The notes below the pieces were generated by a model. It was not told where the DNA came from. It was given only the letters and a program-made list of their open reading frames with translations, and did not search any database. The translations under genes and the position numbers were made by a program. 34,415 bases of DNA from NCBI GenBank assembly GCA_030151565.1, contig JASLDM010000040.1, positions 1 through 34,415 on the forward strand, in the 5' to 3' direction. Numbering within the stretch: the first letter of the stretch is position 1; each line of letters opens with the position of its first letter. The stretch is from Flavobacterium sp. (lineage in GTDB: Bacteria; Bacteroidota; Bacteroidia; Flavobacteriales; Flavobacteriaceae). This document shows, one piece after another, positions 16,203-24,550 of the stretch.

Positions 16203-17403
16203 AATGATTTACTATTTTGGTTACAATATCCTTCGCAACAGCTTCTTTAGATTTTAAATCCATAGGCTCCACATTGAAGTTCTTATCGATAAAAGTAACC
16301 TTATTTGTTGGTTTACCAAAACCAGCGCCTGAGTCATTTAATGAATTTAACACAATTAAATCAAGATTTTTCTTCCCAATCTTTTGTTTAGCATGTTCAA
16401 TTTCATTCTCTGTTTCCAAAGCAAATCCAATTAAAAACTGATGTTTTTTTATAGCGCCTAAAGATGCTAAAATATCTGGATTTTTTTCTAATTCAATAGT
16501 AAAATCATCACTGTTTTTCTTTATTTTCTGTGTAGCAACTACTTTTGGTCGATAGTCTGCAACTGCTGCTGCTGCAACAACCACGTCTACTTCCGAAAAA
16601 TAACGATGACAAGCATCATACATTTCTTGAGCTGAAACAACGGAAACAACTTTAATGCTTTTATCTTGAATTTTTTGATGAGTAGGCCCTGTAATCAAAT
16701 ACACTTCTGCCCCTTGTTCAGCTGCAGCGTGAGCAATATCAAATCCCATTTTTCCAGATGAATGATTTCCTATAAATCGGACAGGATCAATAGGTTCATA
16801 TGTTGGTCCTGCAGTAATCATTATTTTTTTTCCAAAAAGCGTTTTAGATGAACTGATGGCTTTTTCTAAAAAGGAAAATATATTCTCTGGTTCTGCCATT
16901 CGACCAACTCCTACCAATCCACTAGCCAACTCTCCATTCTCAGCCGGAATAATGTGATTACCATAGGAAGCCAAAAGTTCTAAGTTCCTAGTTGTAGAAG
17001 GATGAAGATACATATCTAGATCCATAGCAGGCGCCACGTAAATAGGACATTTTGCTGATAAATATACAGCTTGAAGTAATGTATCACAAATACCAGAAAC
17101 CATTTTGGCAATCGTATTTGCGGTAGCTGGAGCAATCAGCATAAAATCAGCCCAAAGTGCTAATTCAACGTGATTATTCCAAATAGCCCCTTCGTCACCA
17201 GCATTAAAAAACTTAGTATATACCGGTTTTTTGGATACTGTAGCTAATGTAAAAGGGGTTACAAATTGATGAGAAGCGAGTGTCATAATCACTTGGACTT
17301 CTGCACCCGCTTTTATAAGTAATCTTACTAAGTTTGCCGTTTTATATGCGGCAATCCCACCAGTTATTCCCAGTACTATTTTTTTTCCGCTTAAAACTGA
17401 CAT
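16195..17403 (-). CDS. coaBC: Bifunctional phosphopantothenoylcysteine decarboxylase/phosphopantothenate-cysteine ligase
   Basis: Two steps of coenzyme A synthesis: CTP-dependent joining of cysteine to 4'-phosphopantothenate (CoaB, C-terminal half) and FMN-dependent decarboxylation (CoaC, N-terminal half). The CoaC part shows GITGGIAAYK (12-21), the active-site His78 in HVELA and APATANT (91-97). The CoaB part has NHSSGKMGFD and AAVADYRP with a basic KIKK. Odd: the E. coli motif PxMN reads PAMD (Asp128), and the flap cysteine position (ACG in E. coli) reads ASG (Ser161). The 402-residue length is normal. It follows rpoZ after 12 bases. Confidence 0.95.
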   Translation of the reverse strand: MSVLSGKKIVLGITGGIAAYKTANLVRLLIKAGAEVQVIMTLASHQFVTPFTLATVSKKPVYTKFFNAGDEGAIWNNHVELALWADFMLIAPATANTIAKMVSGICDTLLQAVYLSAKCPIYVAPAMDLDMYLHPSTTRNLELLASYGNHIIPAENGELASGLVGVGRMAEPENIFSFLEKAISSSKTLFGKKIMITAGPTYEPIDPVRFIGNHSSGKMGFDIAHAAAEQGAEVYLITGPTHQKIQDKSIKVVSVVSAQEMYDACHRYFSEVDVVVAAAAVADYRPKVVATQKIKKNSDDFTIELEKNPDILASLGAIKKHQFLIGFALETENEIEHAKQKIGKKNLDLIVLNSLNDSGAGFGKPTNKVTFIDKNFNVEPMDLKSKEAVAKDIVTKIVNHYA

Positions 17404-17415
17404 TATTAGTAGTAT

Positions 17416-17733
17416 TTATTTCACAACTTCCTTGTAAGTAACTTCTCCTTCTAACCACTCTTCTACAGCTAAAGCATGTGCTTTAGGTAATTTTTCGTAG
17501 AATTTAGATACTTCGATTTGTTCTTTATTTTCAAAAACTTCATCCAAACTATCATTATAAGTAGCGAATTCTTCTAACTTTTCGATCAATTCGTCCTTGA
17601 TCTCCACGTTGATTTGTGCCGCTCTCTTTGCTATAATTGTAATAGCTTCGTAAATATTCCCAGTAGCTTCTTCGATTTTACTTTTATCATACGTAACCGT
17701 ATTTACTGGAGCTTTTGTGTTTCTTAAATCCAT
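17416..17733 (-). CDS. rpoZ: RNA polymerase omega subunit (Rpb6/RpoZ family, Bacteroidota type)
   Basis: A 105-residue acidic protein with the omega-like segment TGNIYEAITIIAKRAAQI (about 25-42) that contacts the beta' subunit. The C-terminal half is specific to Bacteroidota. Omega helps assembly of the polymerase. Its place between bamD (10 bases) and coaBC (12 bases) is the usual flavobacterial order; in other bacteria too, omega lies near coenzyme A genes. The weak similarity to E. coli omega is normal for the group. Confidence 0.85.
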   Translation of the reverse strand: MDLRNTKAPVNTVTYDKSKIEEATGNIYEAITIIAKRAAQINVEIKDELIEKLEEFATYNDSLDEVFENKEQIEVSKFYEKLPKAHALAVEEWLEGEVTYKEVVK

Positions 17734-17743
17734 TTCGCTTAAG

Positions 17744-18550
17744 TTATTTTGAAAATTTCTGTAATTCCTTATTTATATTACCTAACATTTTGTCAGACTC
17801 ACTTCTATATTGCGTATCTTCTTTAAATCGAATTAAAGCATCGTACATTGTTTTGGCATTTATCAACCTATTCTCCATCTTAGAATAGACACTATTCATA
17901 GCTAATTTATATGCTGAATCAAATTTATAAAACAAAGCCTCCTCTTTATAAGAGGTCCCTGGATATTCGTAAATGAAGTTATCCAAAGCAACAATTGCAG
18001 CACCGTAATTTCTAGTCCAATCCCCAATTGTATTTAATTGCTTTGCATTTTCAAATGCCTTACGTTCCAATCTTCTATTCAAATCTCCCATAATCTGGTT
18101 TGCCTCAATTGCAAATTCCGAAGTAGGATAAGAATCAATAAAAGCTTGTAACTTAGAAATTGCTAAATAAGTATTTCCTTGATCCAATGAATAAGGTAAT
18201 AATGTATTTACAATTGACTTTATTTCTTTCAACAATGCTTCTTCGTGTCTATCACTTTTAGGATACGTAGATGCAAATAATTTAAACCTATGAGAAGATA
18301 GTTCATAATCTTTAACCTGATACGTTGCTTCTGCAAAATTGTAATACAAGTTTTCAGCATCTGGTCGTGCACGATTTACCGTCTCTAATTGCTCATAGAT
18401 ACGTATAGCCTTTCTATATTTCTTTTGTTCGTATAAATCTTGAGCAACCTCTTTTTTATACTCCATATCTTCTGATTTTAGCGCTTTTTGCAGCGGACTA
18501 CAACCAACTAACGATATTGCCAAAAGAGATAAGCCGATATATTTTCTCAT
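17744..18550 (-). CDS. bamD: Outer-membrane assembly lipoprotein BamD
   Basis: Part of the BAM complex that inserts beta-barrel proteins; anchored to the inner face of the outer membrane. The signal peptide ends in lipobox LVGC (Cys17). Helical TPR-like repeats follow, with KYRKAIRIYEQL (about 44-55), a YNFAEATYQVKDYELSSHRFKLF repeat region and YPTSEFAIEANQIMGDL. 268 residues is typical. First gene of a five-gene operon, preceded by its own promoter and by the terminator of the ferritin gene. Confidence 0.93.
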   Translation of the reverse strand: MRKYIGLSLLAISLVGCSPLQKALKSEDMEYKKEVAQDLYEQKKYRKAIRIYEQLETVNRARPDAENLYYNFAEATYQVKDYELSSHRFKLFASTYPKSDRHEEALLKEIKSIVNTLLPYSLDQGNTYLAISKLQAFIDSYPTSEFAIEANQIMGDLNRRLERKAFENAKQLNTIGDWTRNYGAAIVALDNFIYEYPGTSYKEEALFYKFDSAYKLAMNSVYSKMENRLINAKTMYDALIRFKEDTQYRSESDKMLGNINKELQKFSK

Positions 18551-18608
18551 AAATTATTTTTTATTTTAAAACAAAAGCTTTTCCGAGACTATTCTATAAA
18601 AGCAAATG

Positions 18609-18638
18609 CAAATTTAGGTATAAATTACATTATACAAA
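18609..18638 (-). promoter_or_regulatory. Promoter of the bamD operon
   Basis: On the minus strand TTTG (18635-18638), an 18-base spacer and TAAATTTG (18609-18616, exact TAnnTTTG). The leader is about 50 bases. Confidence 0.65.
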
Positions 18639-18652
18639 AACCTTTTTACATT

Positions 18653-18685
18653 AAAAAGAAAAGATGCCTTTTTCTTGACATCTTT
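18653..18685 (-). terminator. Rho-independent terminator after the ferritin gene
   Basis: On the minus strand a 9-bp stem (18677-18685 with 18660-18668, one T-G pair) with an 8-base loop is followed by TTTTCTTTTT. Confidence 0.75.
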
Positions 18686-18714
18686 CCTTTTCTATTTTGA
18701 TATTTCTTATTTTT

Positions 18715-19227
18715 CTAGATAGTAGCTGTATTATCTGCTCCTCCAAAATTCTTGATATCATTATCAAATAAATACAAACCACCTTTATCATCTCCAATAA
18801 GATTGATCTTATCTAAGATTGTACGTGCAGTTGCTTCTTCTTCAATTTGCTCTGCCACATACCATTGTAAAAAGTTATGTGTAGCATAATCGCGTTCTGT
18901 TAAAGCTATATGAACCAATTCATTGATACTATTCGAAACAAAAACCTCATGTTCAAACAGTTGCTTAAACAAGGTTCTAAAAGAACTATGATCTAATTCC
19001 GGTTTAGTTATAGCAGGAATCACAGCATTACCCCCTCTTTGGTTAATATACTTAACCAACTTCAACATATGTTGGCGCTCTTCATCTGATTGCGCATACA
19101 TGAAAGTAGCAATCCCTTCGAACCCTTGAATTTCAGCCCAAGAGGCCATTTCTAAATAAATCTGAGAAGAATCCCCCTCTATTTTAATTTGCTTATTTAA
19201 AGCTTCTTGTAAGTCTACTGATAACAT
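18715..19227 (-). CDS. ftnA: Bacterial non-heme ferritin
   Basis: Iron storage and Fe(II) oxidation in a 24-subunit shell. The 170-residue length is normal. All ferroxidase residues fall at E. coli FtnA numbers: Glu17, Tyr24, Glu50 and His53 form site A with Glu94 and Gln127; Glu126, Glu129 and Glu130 are also present. A His/Asp-poor tail after 155 (FGGADNTATI) is free. It lies 20 bases after dapA, so it is at least partly co-transcribed with it; no separate promoter was recognised. A terminator follows. Confidence 0.95.
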   Translation of the reverse strand: MLSVDLQEALNKQIKIEGDSSQIYLEMASWAEIQGFEGIATFMYAQSDEERQHMLKLVKYINQRGGNAVIPAITKPELDHSSFRTLFKQLFEHEVFVSNSINELVHIALTERDYATHNFLQWYVAEQIEEEATARTILDKINLIGDDKGGLYLFDNDIKNFGGADNTATI

Positions 19228-19247
19228 AATATATATTTTATTTTTAG

Positions 19248-20129
19248 CTAATTTAAAATTTTATCAATCTCTTGTCCAATCCTATTTGCTAAATCTTCGT
19301 TAACATTAACCAAAGGCAAACGCACTTTGTCACTACAAACCTTTACTTGTTGTAGAACCTCTTTAATTCCAGCTGGATTACCTTGCTCAAAAATCAAATC
19401 AATTAAAGTCATTAATCTATAGTGCTTTTCAAAAGCCAATGCCGTTTCTCCTTTTAATCCCAAACGGATCATATCACTAAACAAAACTGGTACGCCTTGC
19501 CCTATTACCGAAATAACTCCTGCACCACCTGCTAAAGTCAAAGGCAATGCTATAATATCATCTCCAGAGATCACTAAAAACCCTTCTGGCGTTTGACGTA
19601 TCAATTCCATCCCTTGCACCAAATCTCCAGCAGCCTCTTTGATTCCAATTATGTTTGAAAATTCTTTAGCTAATTTCGCCACCGTTGCTGGAGCAACATT
19701 ACTCGCGGTCCTTCCTGGCACATTATACAAAATAATAGGCAACGGAGAATGCACAGCTAGCGCTTTAAAATGCTGATAAATCCCTTCTTGAGTCGGTTTA
19801 TTATAATATGGCGAAACTGACAAAATCGCATCGAATCCAGTAAAATCAGCGGTTTTCAACTCTTCTACCAAGGCATTCGTATTATTACCTCCAAGCCCTA
19901 ATACCAAGGGCAATCTTCCTGCATTAGCCTCAACAACCGTACGTTTCACTAACTCTTTCTCCTCATGAGTTAAAGTAGCCGATTCAGCTGTAGTTCCTAA
20001 AACAACTAAATACTCAACTCCCCCTTTGGTTACGTATGCTACTAAATTCTGTAACGCTGCAACATCCACAGAAAAATCTTCCTTAAACGGAGTTACCAAC
20101 GCCACTCCCGTACCCTTAAATAATTGCAT
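19248..20129 (-). CDS. dapA: 4-hydroxy-tetrahydrodipicolinate synthase
   Basis: Condenses pyruvate with aspartate semialdehyde, the first committed step of lysine and meso-diaminopimelate (peptidoglycan) synthesis. 293 residues. Schiff-base Lys164 is in GIKEAAGD; Thr46-Thr47 (GTTAES), Tyr109 (SPYYNKP), Tyr135 and Arg140 (YNVPGRT) complete the active site. The start at 20129 (MQLFKGTGVALVTPF) is chosen over an in-frame ATG 14 codons upstream, because it matches the family N-terminus and leaves a 1-base gap to the preceding gene instead of an overlap. Confidence 0.96.
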   Translation of the reverse strand: MQLFKGTGVALVTPFKEDFSVDVAALQNLVAYVTKGGVEYLVVLGTTAESATLTHEEKELVKRTVVEANAGRLPLVLGLGGNNTNALVEELKTADFTGFDAILSVSPYYNKPTQEGIYQHFKALAVHSPLPIILYNVPGRTASNVAPATVAKLAKEFSNIIGIKEAAGDLVQGMELIRQTPEGFLVISGDDIIALPLTLAGGAGVISVIGQGVPVLFSDMIRLGLKGETALAFEKHYRLMTLIDLIFEQGNPAGIKEVLQQVKVCSDKVRLPLVNVNEDLANRIGQEIDKILN

Positions 20130-20130
20130 G

Positions 20131-20646
20131 TTATTTCTTTTTAAATAATTGTAAATACTTAAACAACTCATCTATGTATTCAGAATACTTATCAGTTGTC
20201 AATTCGATTGAAAAATGATTGATATGCGTTTTTACCGATGCAAAACCTACTTTCAACTTAGCCTTTGAATGACTACTTGCCCAAAGTAAAACCAAACTTT
20301 CAATATCATAATAGTTGATCAATAAATCAAACTCCGTGTCTAAAAAAGATGCAACTTCATCATTTTTCAAAACTCCTGATGACGTAAAGTCCGCAGAACC
20401 TATCCAAGTTTCCTTACCAACAACAGTAACTTTATCATGATTATAAACCAGAAAAGAAAGCTGTTCTTTAGAAAAACCTTGCTTCAATAAAGCTTGCTTC
20501 AACGGTTTTATATCAGAAAAATCTTTTTTATCAATAATAATCCCTATTGTTTGTATTTCAGAACTAATCACTTGATCTGATGATTTCAGAATCGCCTCTG
20601 CGACTCCTTTTTTCAAAGCCTTGTACTTGATTATATTCAAAAACAT
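20131..20646 (-). CDS. Conserved flavobacterial protein, DUF6913-like
   Basis: 171 residues, no signal peptide or membrane segment. The N-terminus is basic and helical (IKYKALKKGVAEAI), then alternating beta/alpha segments (TIGIIIDKKDF, LSFLVYN) and a central EFDLLINYYDIESLVLLWASS stretch. The pattern agrees with DUF6913, a family found between ligA and dapA in Flavobacteriia; the name is from memory. Nothing catalytic can be pointed out. It lies 19 bases after ligA and 1 base before dapA, so it belongs to their operon. Confidence 0.7.
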   Translation of the reverse strand: MFLNIIKYKALKKGVAEAILKSSDQVISSEIQTIGIIIDKKDFSDIKPLKQALLKQGFSKEQLSFLVYNHDKVTVVGKETWIGSADFTSSGVLKNDEVASFLDTEFDLLINYYDIESLVLLWASSHSKAKLKVGFASVKTHINHFSIELTTDKYSEYIDELFKYLQLFKKK

Positions 20647-20665
20647 CCTTCCGATTTTATTTTAC

Positions 20666-22669
20666 TTATTGACTCAATAAAGCCAAAAACTCATCTTCAT
20701 CAACAATAGCTACTTGAAGTTTCTGTGCTTTCTCTAATTTTGACGGCCCCATTTTATCTCCAGCAACCACATAATCTGTTTTAGATGAAATCGAACTCCC
20801 TACTTTGCCGCCATGATCTTCAATAAGCTGCTTAAGTTCATCTCGAGTAAATTTAGTAAAAACTCCAGACACAACGATAGTTTTCCCTGCAAAAATATCA
20901 GACACCAAAGTAGATTCTTTTTCCTCAATCACCATCTGAACCCCATAGCCTTTCAACCTTTCAATTACCAATTGATTAACTTCATTTTCAAAAAAAGCAA
21001 CCACACTCTGAGCAATTTTTTCGCCGATCTCATCAACTTCAATTAACTCCTCAATAGTTGCTTGAGCCAACGTGTCGATGTTTTTATAATGATTTGCCAA
21101 CTTCTTAGCTACAGTTTCTCCTACAAATCGAATCCCTAAAGCATACAAAACACGCTCAAATGGTATTTTCTTTGATTCCTCAATACCATTAATCAAATTT
21201 GCTGCTGATTTTTCAGCCATACGCTCAAGCGGTAACACTTGTTCCTTTTTCAAAGTATATAAATCCGCGTAATTCTCGATAAGATTATTCAAATACAACA
21301 AAGCTACTGTCTCTTCTCCCAACCCATCTACATCCATAGCTTTTCTAGAAATAAAGTGTTGCACTCGTCCAATTATCTGGGGAGGACATCCGTAGAAATT
21401 AGGACAATAATGTTGTGCTTCACCCTCTTTTCTAACCAAAGTTGTTCTACATTCCGGACAACTACCTATATAAACAGTCGGTTGAGATTCTAATGCTCGC
21501 TTTTCAAAGTTTACTCCAATAATTTTAGGTATAATTTCACCCCCTTTTTCCACATATACAATGTCTCCAACTCGAATATCTAATTTTTCAATTTGATCTG
21601 CATTATGCAAAGAGGCTCTCCTAACAATAGTACCCGCTAATTGAACCGCCTCTAAGTTGGCGACTGGCGTAATTGCACCCGTACGTCCAACTTGATACGA
21701 AATACTATTTAAACGAGTTTCCTGTTGCTCCGCCTTAAATTTGTAAGCCATAGCCCAACGAGGAGCTTTAGCAGTATACCCCAACTCTTCTTGATGATAT
21801 AACGAATTTACTTTCACAACTACACCATCTGTTTCATAAGGCAACTCATGTCGATGGATGTCCCAATGTGCAATAAAGTCAAAAACCTCTTGCATATTCT
21901 TTGCTAGATGCGACACTTTCGGAACTTTAAAACCCCACGAACGTGCCTGCTCTAAACTTTCATACTGACTCAACAGAACCTCATTCGCACCAACAACAGT
22001 ATATAACAAACACTCTAATGGGCGCTTAGCAACTTCCGAACTATCTTGTAACTTTAAACTGCCCGACGCTGTATTTCGCGGATTGGAATAAGGTGTTTCA
22101 CCAATTTCAATTAACTCTTGATTCATTTTTTCAAACCCGTCAAAAGGCAAAACAATCTCACCACGTATGTCAAAATCCAAAGGAAAATCTCCAGTAAGCT
22201 TTAAAGGTACTGATTTTATTGTTTTAATATTATTGGTAACATCATCTCCCTGAAAACCATCTCCACGAGTCAATGCCCGCACTAACTCTCCATTTTCATA
22301 GGTAATACTTATCGATGCACCATCATACTTTAACTCACACACATACTCTACATCAACATCCCCCAAAACCTTTTGAACACGCTGTTCCCAATCAAGTAAA
22401 TCTTCTTTAGAATAAGAATTATCTAATGAATACATACGATGGCGATGAGCGATAGTTTCAAAATTCTTAGTTATAGCACCTCCTACGCGTTGAGTAGGCG
22501 AATTCGCATCGTAAAACTCTGGATGCAACAATTCCAATCGCTCTAATTCTTTTAATTTTAAATCAAAATCAAAATCAGAAATCACAGACTCATCTAAAAC
22601 ATAATAATTATAATTATGCTTAGTTAATTCTTCACGCAGCTTTGTAATAACTTCTTTCACCCCCATCAT
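20666..22669 (-). CDS. ligA: NAD-dependent DNA ligase LigA
   Basis: Seals nicks in duplex DNA during replication and repair using NAD. 667 residues, typical. In order: Ia domain with YYVLDESVISDFDFD, the adenylation domain with the nucleotide-accepting Lys114 (KYDG), and the OB fold with KFKAEQQETRL. Next come a four-cysteine zinc finger (Cys404, 407, 422, 428), helix-hairpin-helix repeats (VDGLGEETV, VDEIGEKIA), and a BRCT domain (about 590-667, GKTIVVSGVF). The start is MMGVKEV; either Met is possible. It follows the DUF6495 gene by 3 bases. Confidence 0.97.
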   Translation of the reverse strand: MMGVKEVITKLREELTKHNYNYYVLDESVISDFDFDLKLKELERLELLHPEFYDANSPTQRVGGAITKNFETIAHRHRMYSLDNSYSKEDLLDWEQRVQKVLGDVDVEYVCELKYDGASISITYENGELVRALTRGDGFQGDDVTNNIKTIKSVPLKLTGDFPLDFDIRGEIVLPFDGFEKMNQELIEIGETPYSNPRNTASGSLKLQDSSEVAKRPLECLLYTVVGANEVLLSQYESLEQARSWGFKVPKVSHLAKNMQEVFDFIAHWDIHRHELPYETDGVVVKVNSLYHQEELGYTAKAPRWAMAYKFKAEQQETRLNSISYQVGRTGAITPVANLEAVQLAGTIVRRASLHNADQIEKLDIRVGDIVYVEKGGEIIPKIIGVNFEKRALESQPTVYIGSCPECRTTLVRKEGEAQHYCPNFYGCPPQIIGRVQHFISRKAMDVDGLGEETVALLYLNNLIENYADLYTLKKEQVLPLERMAEKSAANLINGIEESKKIPFERVLYALGIRFVGETVAKKLANHYKNIDTLAQATIEELIEVDEIGEKIAQSVVAFFENEVNQLVIERLKGYGVQMVIEEKESTLVSDIFAGKTIVVSGVFTKFTRDELKQLIEDHGGKVGSSISSKTDYVVAGDKMGPSKLEKAQKLQVAIVDEDEFLALLSQ

Positions 22670-22672
22670 TAA

Positions 22673-23146
22673 TTACAATTTCAACATTTCTTTAAACTGT
22701 TCATACAAATGTCCATCACTAAGAATTGCTCCTTGTCTTATAATTTCAAATACCTCTGTATTCCGGTCATTTACAAATGGTCGTCCGCCGTATTTCACTT
22801 CCACCTCATCGGTAAAAAGCGAATCACTTAACCAACGAAGCCCATCAATAGTCATAAAGTCAATAGTCGCTTGAAGACTCTTTACAACAATTGTATGTAT
22901 CTGTTCATCATCAAAAGAAAAAAGGAAGATATGATTTGGCGAATAATGCTCAAGATATTTTGCTTTATTCAACGCCCCTTCCCATATTAAATCCGAAAAA
23001 ACATCCAATTCTTCCTCCATCACCTTCGGTTGTTCTTGTTTTATTTTTTCCCATTCTACTTTATCAATTTGCTGACTCGCTAAAAAATTTGTAAACTCTG
23101 TATGCAACTCCTCAAATTGCTCTTTCGAAAGCCTTGTGTATTTCAT
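22673..23146 (-). CDS. Conserved hypothetical protein, DUF6495-like
   Basis: 157 residues, acidic, no signal peptide. The start YTRLSKEQFEELHTEFTNFL and the WEKIKQEQPKVMEEELDVFSDLIWE segment are highly charged and helical; a GGRPFVNDRN loop lies near 120-129. The pattern matches the DUF6495 family of Bacteroidota as I remember it, whose function is unknown. First gene of the DUF6495-ligA-DUF6913-dapA run; only 3 bases separate it from ligA, so coupled translation is likely. A role in replication or repair is only suggested by position. Confidence 0.7.
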   Translation of the reverse strand: MKYTRLSKEQFEELHTEFTNFLASQQIDKVEWEKIKQEQPKVMEEELDVFSDLIWEGALNKAKYLEHYSPNHIFLFSFDDEQIHTIVVKSLQATIDFMTIDGLRWLSDSLFTDEVEVKYGGRPFVNDRNTEVFEIIRQGAILSDGHLYEQFKEMLKL

Positions 23147-23221
23147 TTGACTAAATTTTAATGCAATTTACAGTTTAATTTTTTTAATCAAAACTGTTTA
23201 TACCTTCCTTTAACATAATCC

Positions 23222-23250
23222 AAAAAAAAAGCCCTTTCTTCCGAAAGGGC
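23222..23250 (-). terminator. Rho-independent terminator after rplI
   Basis: On the minus strand an 8-bp GC-rich stem (23243-23250 with 23231-23238, GCCCTTTC) with a 4-base loop is followed by nine T. It ends the rpsF-rpsR-rplI operon. Confidence 0.92.
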
Positions 23251-23274
23251 TTTTAATATCATAAGCTACTAAAA

Positions 23275-23718
23275 CTATTCTTGCTCAGCAACTACTTCGT
23301 ATGGTAATTCAATGATTACATCACGGTGTAGACGAACTACAGCCTCGTATTTTCCAACACGTTTGATTACACCAGAAGTGATATATTTTCTATCGATTTC
23401 TTGACCCAATTTAGCGATTGCCTCAGCTACATTGATATTAGTCACAGATCCGAATAATTTCTCTCCACCAGCTTTAACAGCGATTTTGATATCTAAAGCT
23501 CTTAATGCTTCAGCAATAACATTTGCATCAGCAATTAATTTCGCTTCTTTGTGCGCTCTTTGTTTAAGATTCTCAGCTAATACTTTCTTTGCAGAAGGTG
23601 TAGCTAAAACTGCAAATCCTTGTGGGATTAAGTAGTTACGTCCATATCCTGGCTTTACAGTTACCACGTCATCTTTAAATCCTAATTTTTGAACGTCTTG
23701 TTTTAAAATAAGCTCCAT
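23275..23718 (-). CDS. rplI: Large-subunit ribosomal protein bL9
   Basis: 147 residues, normal for L9. The N-terminal rRNA-binding domain carries the family signature (VKPGYGRNYLIPQGFA, about 21-36), followed by the long connecting helix (SAKKVLAENLKQRAHKEAKL) and the C-terminal domain with GGEKLFGSVT. It follows rpsR after an unusually long 66-base gap for this operon; that gap can fold into a hairpin reaching up to the start codon. Confidence 0.97.
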   Translation of the reverse strand: MELILKQDVQKLGFKDDVVTVKPGYGRNYLIPQGFAVLATPSAKKVLAENLKQRAHKEAKLIADANVIAEALRALDIKIAVKAGGEKLFGSVTNINVAEAIAKLGQEIDRKYITSGVIKRVGKYEAVVRLHRDVIIELPYEVVAEQE

Positions 23719-23771
23719 GTTGTTGTCCTTTTAAATAAGAAGTTAGGTTTCTAAAATTGAAAACCAACAAC
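23719..23771 (-). promoter_or_regulatory. Candidate structured leader of rplI
   Basis: On the minus strand GTTGTTG (23765-23771) pairs with CAACAAC (23719-23725), which directly touches the rplI ATG. Nested inside, GGTTT pairs with AAACC. The structure would hide the translation start; it could be a ribosomal-protein control element, but no known leader family was recognised. Confidence 0.4.
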
Positions 23772-23784
23772 TTTAATTATTATA

Positions 23785-24081
23785 TTATTTTAATAAATCC
23801 GCAACGTAAGGCATTAAAGCCAAGTGACGTGCTCTTTTAACTGCTACAGATACTTTTCTTTGGTATTTCAAAGAAGTTCCTGTTAAACGACGAGGAAGAA
23901 TTTTCCCTTGCTCGTTAACGAATTTTAATAAGAAATCTGGATCTTTATAATCGATATATTTAATTCCAGATTTTTTGAAACGACAATATTTTTTTGCCTT
24001 ATTTGTTTCTATATTTAAAGGCGTTAGATATCTGATATCTCCGTCTTTTTTTCCTTTTGCAGATTGCTCAACACTTGCCAT
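23785..24081 (-). CDS. rpsR: Small-subunit ribosomal protein bS18
   Basis: 98 residues; the C-terminal core ILPRRLTGTSLKYQRKVSVA (about 56-75) and VKRARHLALMPY is the S18 signature. A 20-residue N-terminal extension, common in Bacteroidota, precedes the KKYCRFKKSG zinc-site remnant with a single Cys. It starts 2 bases after rpsF; S6 and S18 bind 16S rRNA as a heterodimer. Confidence 0.97.
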   Translation of the reverse strand: MASVEQSAKGKKDGDIRYLTPLNIETNKAKKYCRFKKSGIKYIDYKDPDFLLKFVNEQGKILPRRLTGTSLKYQRKVSVAVKRARHLALMPYVADLLK

Positions 24082-24083
24082 AA

Positions 24084-24425
24084 TTAAGCTTTTTTAGATT
24101 TTAATTTCTCTCTTCTTCTCTCAGCCCAAGAAATAGCATGCTTATCTAAACTTACAGTTAAGAAACGCATAATTCTTTCGTCACGACGGAATTCTGTTTC
24201 CAATGGAAGAATAACCTCTCCTGGTACAGTGTATTCGAATAAATGGTAAAAACCAGATTTTTTGTTTTGGATTTCGTAAGCTAATTTTTTCAAGCCCCAA
24301 TCCTCTTTAGATACCATCTGTGCTCCTCTAGAAGTAAGAAATTCTTCAAATTTCTGTACTGTTTCCTTTACCTGAGTTTCAGATAAAACGGGATTCAAGA
24401 TGAAAACAGTTTCATAATGATTCAT
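24084..24425 (-). CDS. rpsF: Small-subunit ribosomal protein bS6
   Basis: 113 residues. Start YETVFILNPVLSETQ and the central WGLKKLAYEIQNKKSGFYHLF are diagnostic for S6; RDERIMRFLTV is the last strand. First gene of the S6-S18-L9 operon with a full promoter upstream. The predicted leader is only about 30 bases, too short for the S6:S18-binding leader known from other bacteria. Confidence 0.97.
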   Translation of the reverse strand: MNHYETVFILNPVLSETQVKETVQKFEEFLTSRGAQMVSKEDWGLKKLAYEIQNKKSGFYHLFEYTVPGEVILPLETEFRRDERIMRFLTVSLDKHAISWAERRREKLKSKKA

Positions 24426-24459
24426 AAATAAAAAATTTATTTGTTATAAAAATTGGATG

Positions 24460-24489
24460 CAAAAATACAACTTTATATCTATCCTGCAA
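24460..24489 (-). promoter_or_regulatory. Promoter of rpsF-rpsR-rplI
   Basis: On the minus strand TTG (24487-24489), a 19-base spacer and TATTTTTG (24460-24467) match the flavobacterial promoter consensus fully. Confidence 0.8.
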
Positions 24490-24550
24490 CCCTTACGAGC
24501 AAAATTATTTCAATTCTTACAAATTCTCCTTACAAGAGAGGCTTATTCCC

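Noticed and set aside
20130..20171. Longer N-terminus for dapA starting at 20171
   Set aside because: Overlaps the upstream gene and adds 14 residues not matching the family start; 20129 fits better.
24426..24459. S6:S18-type ribosomal leader before rpsF
   Set aside because: The predicted leader is about 30 AT-rich bases with only a weak AU stem; the known motif is not present.
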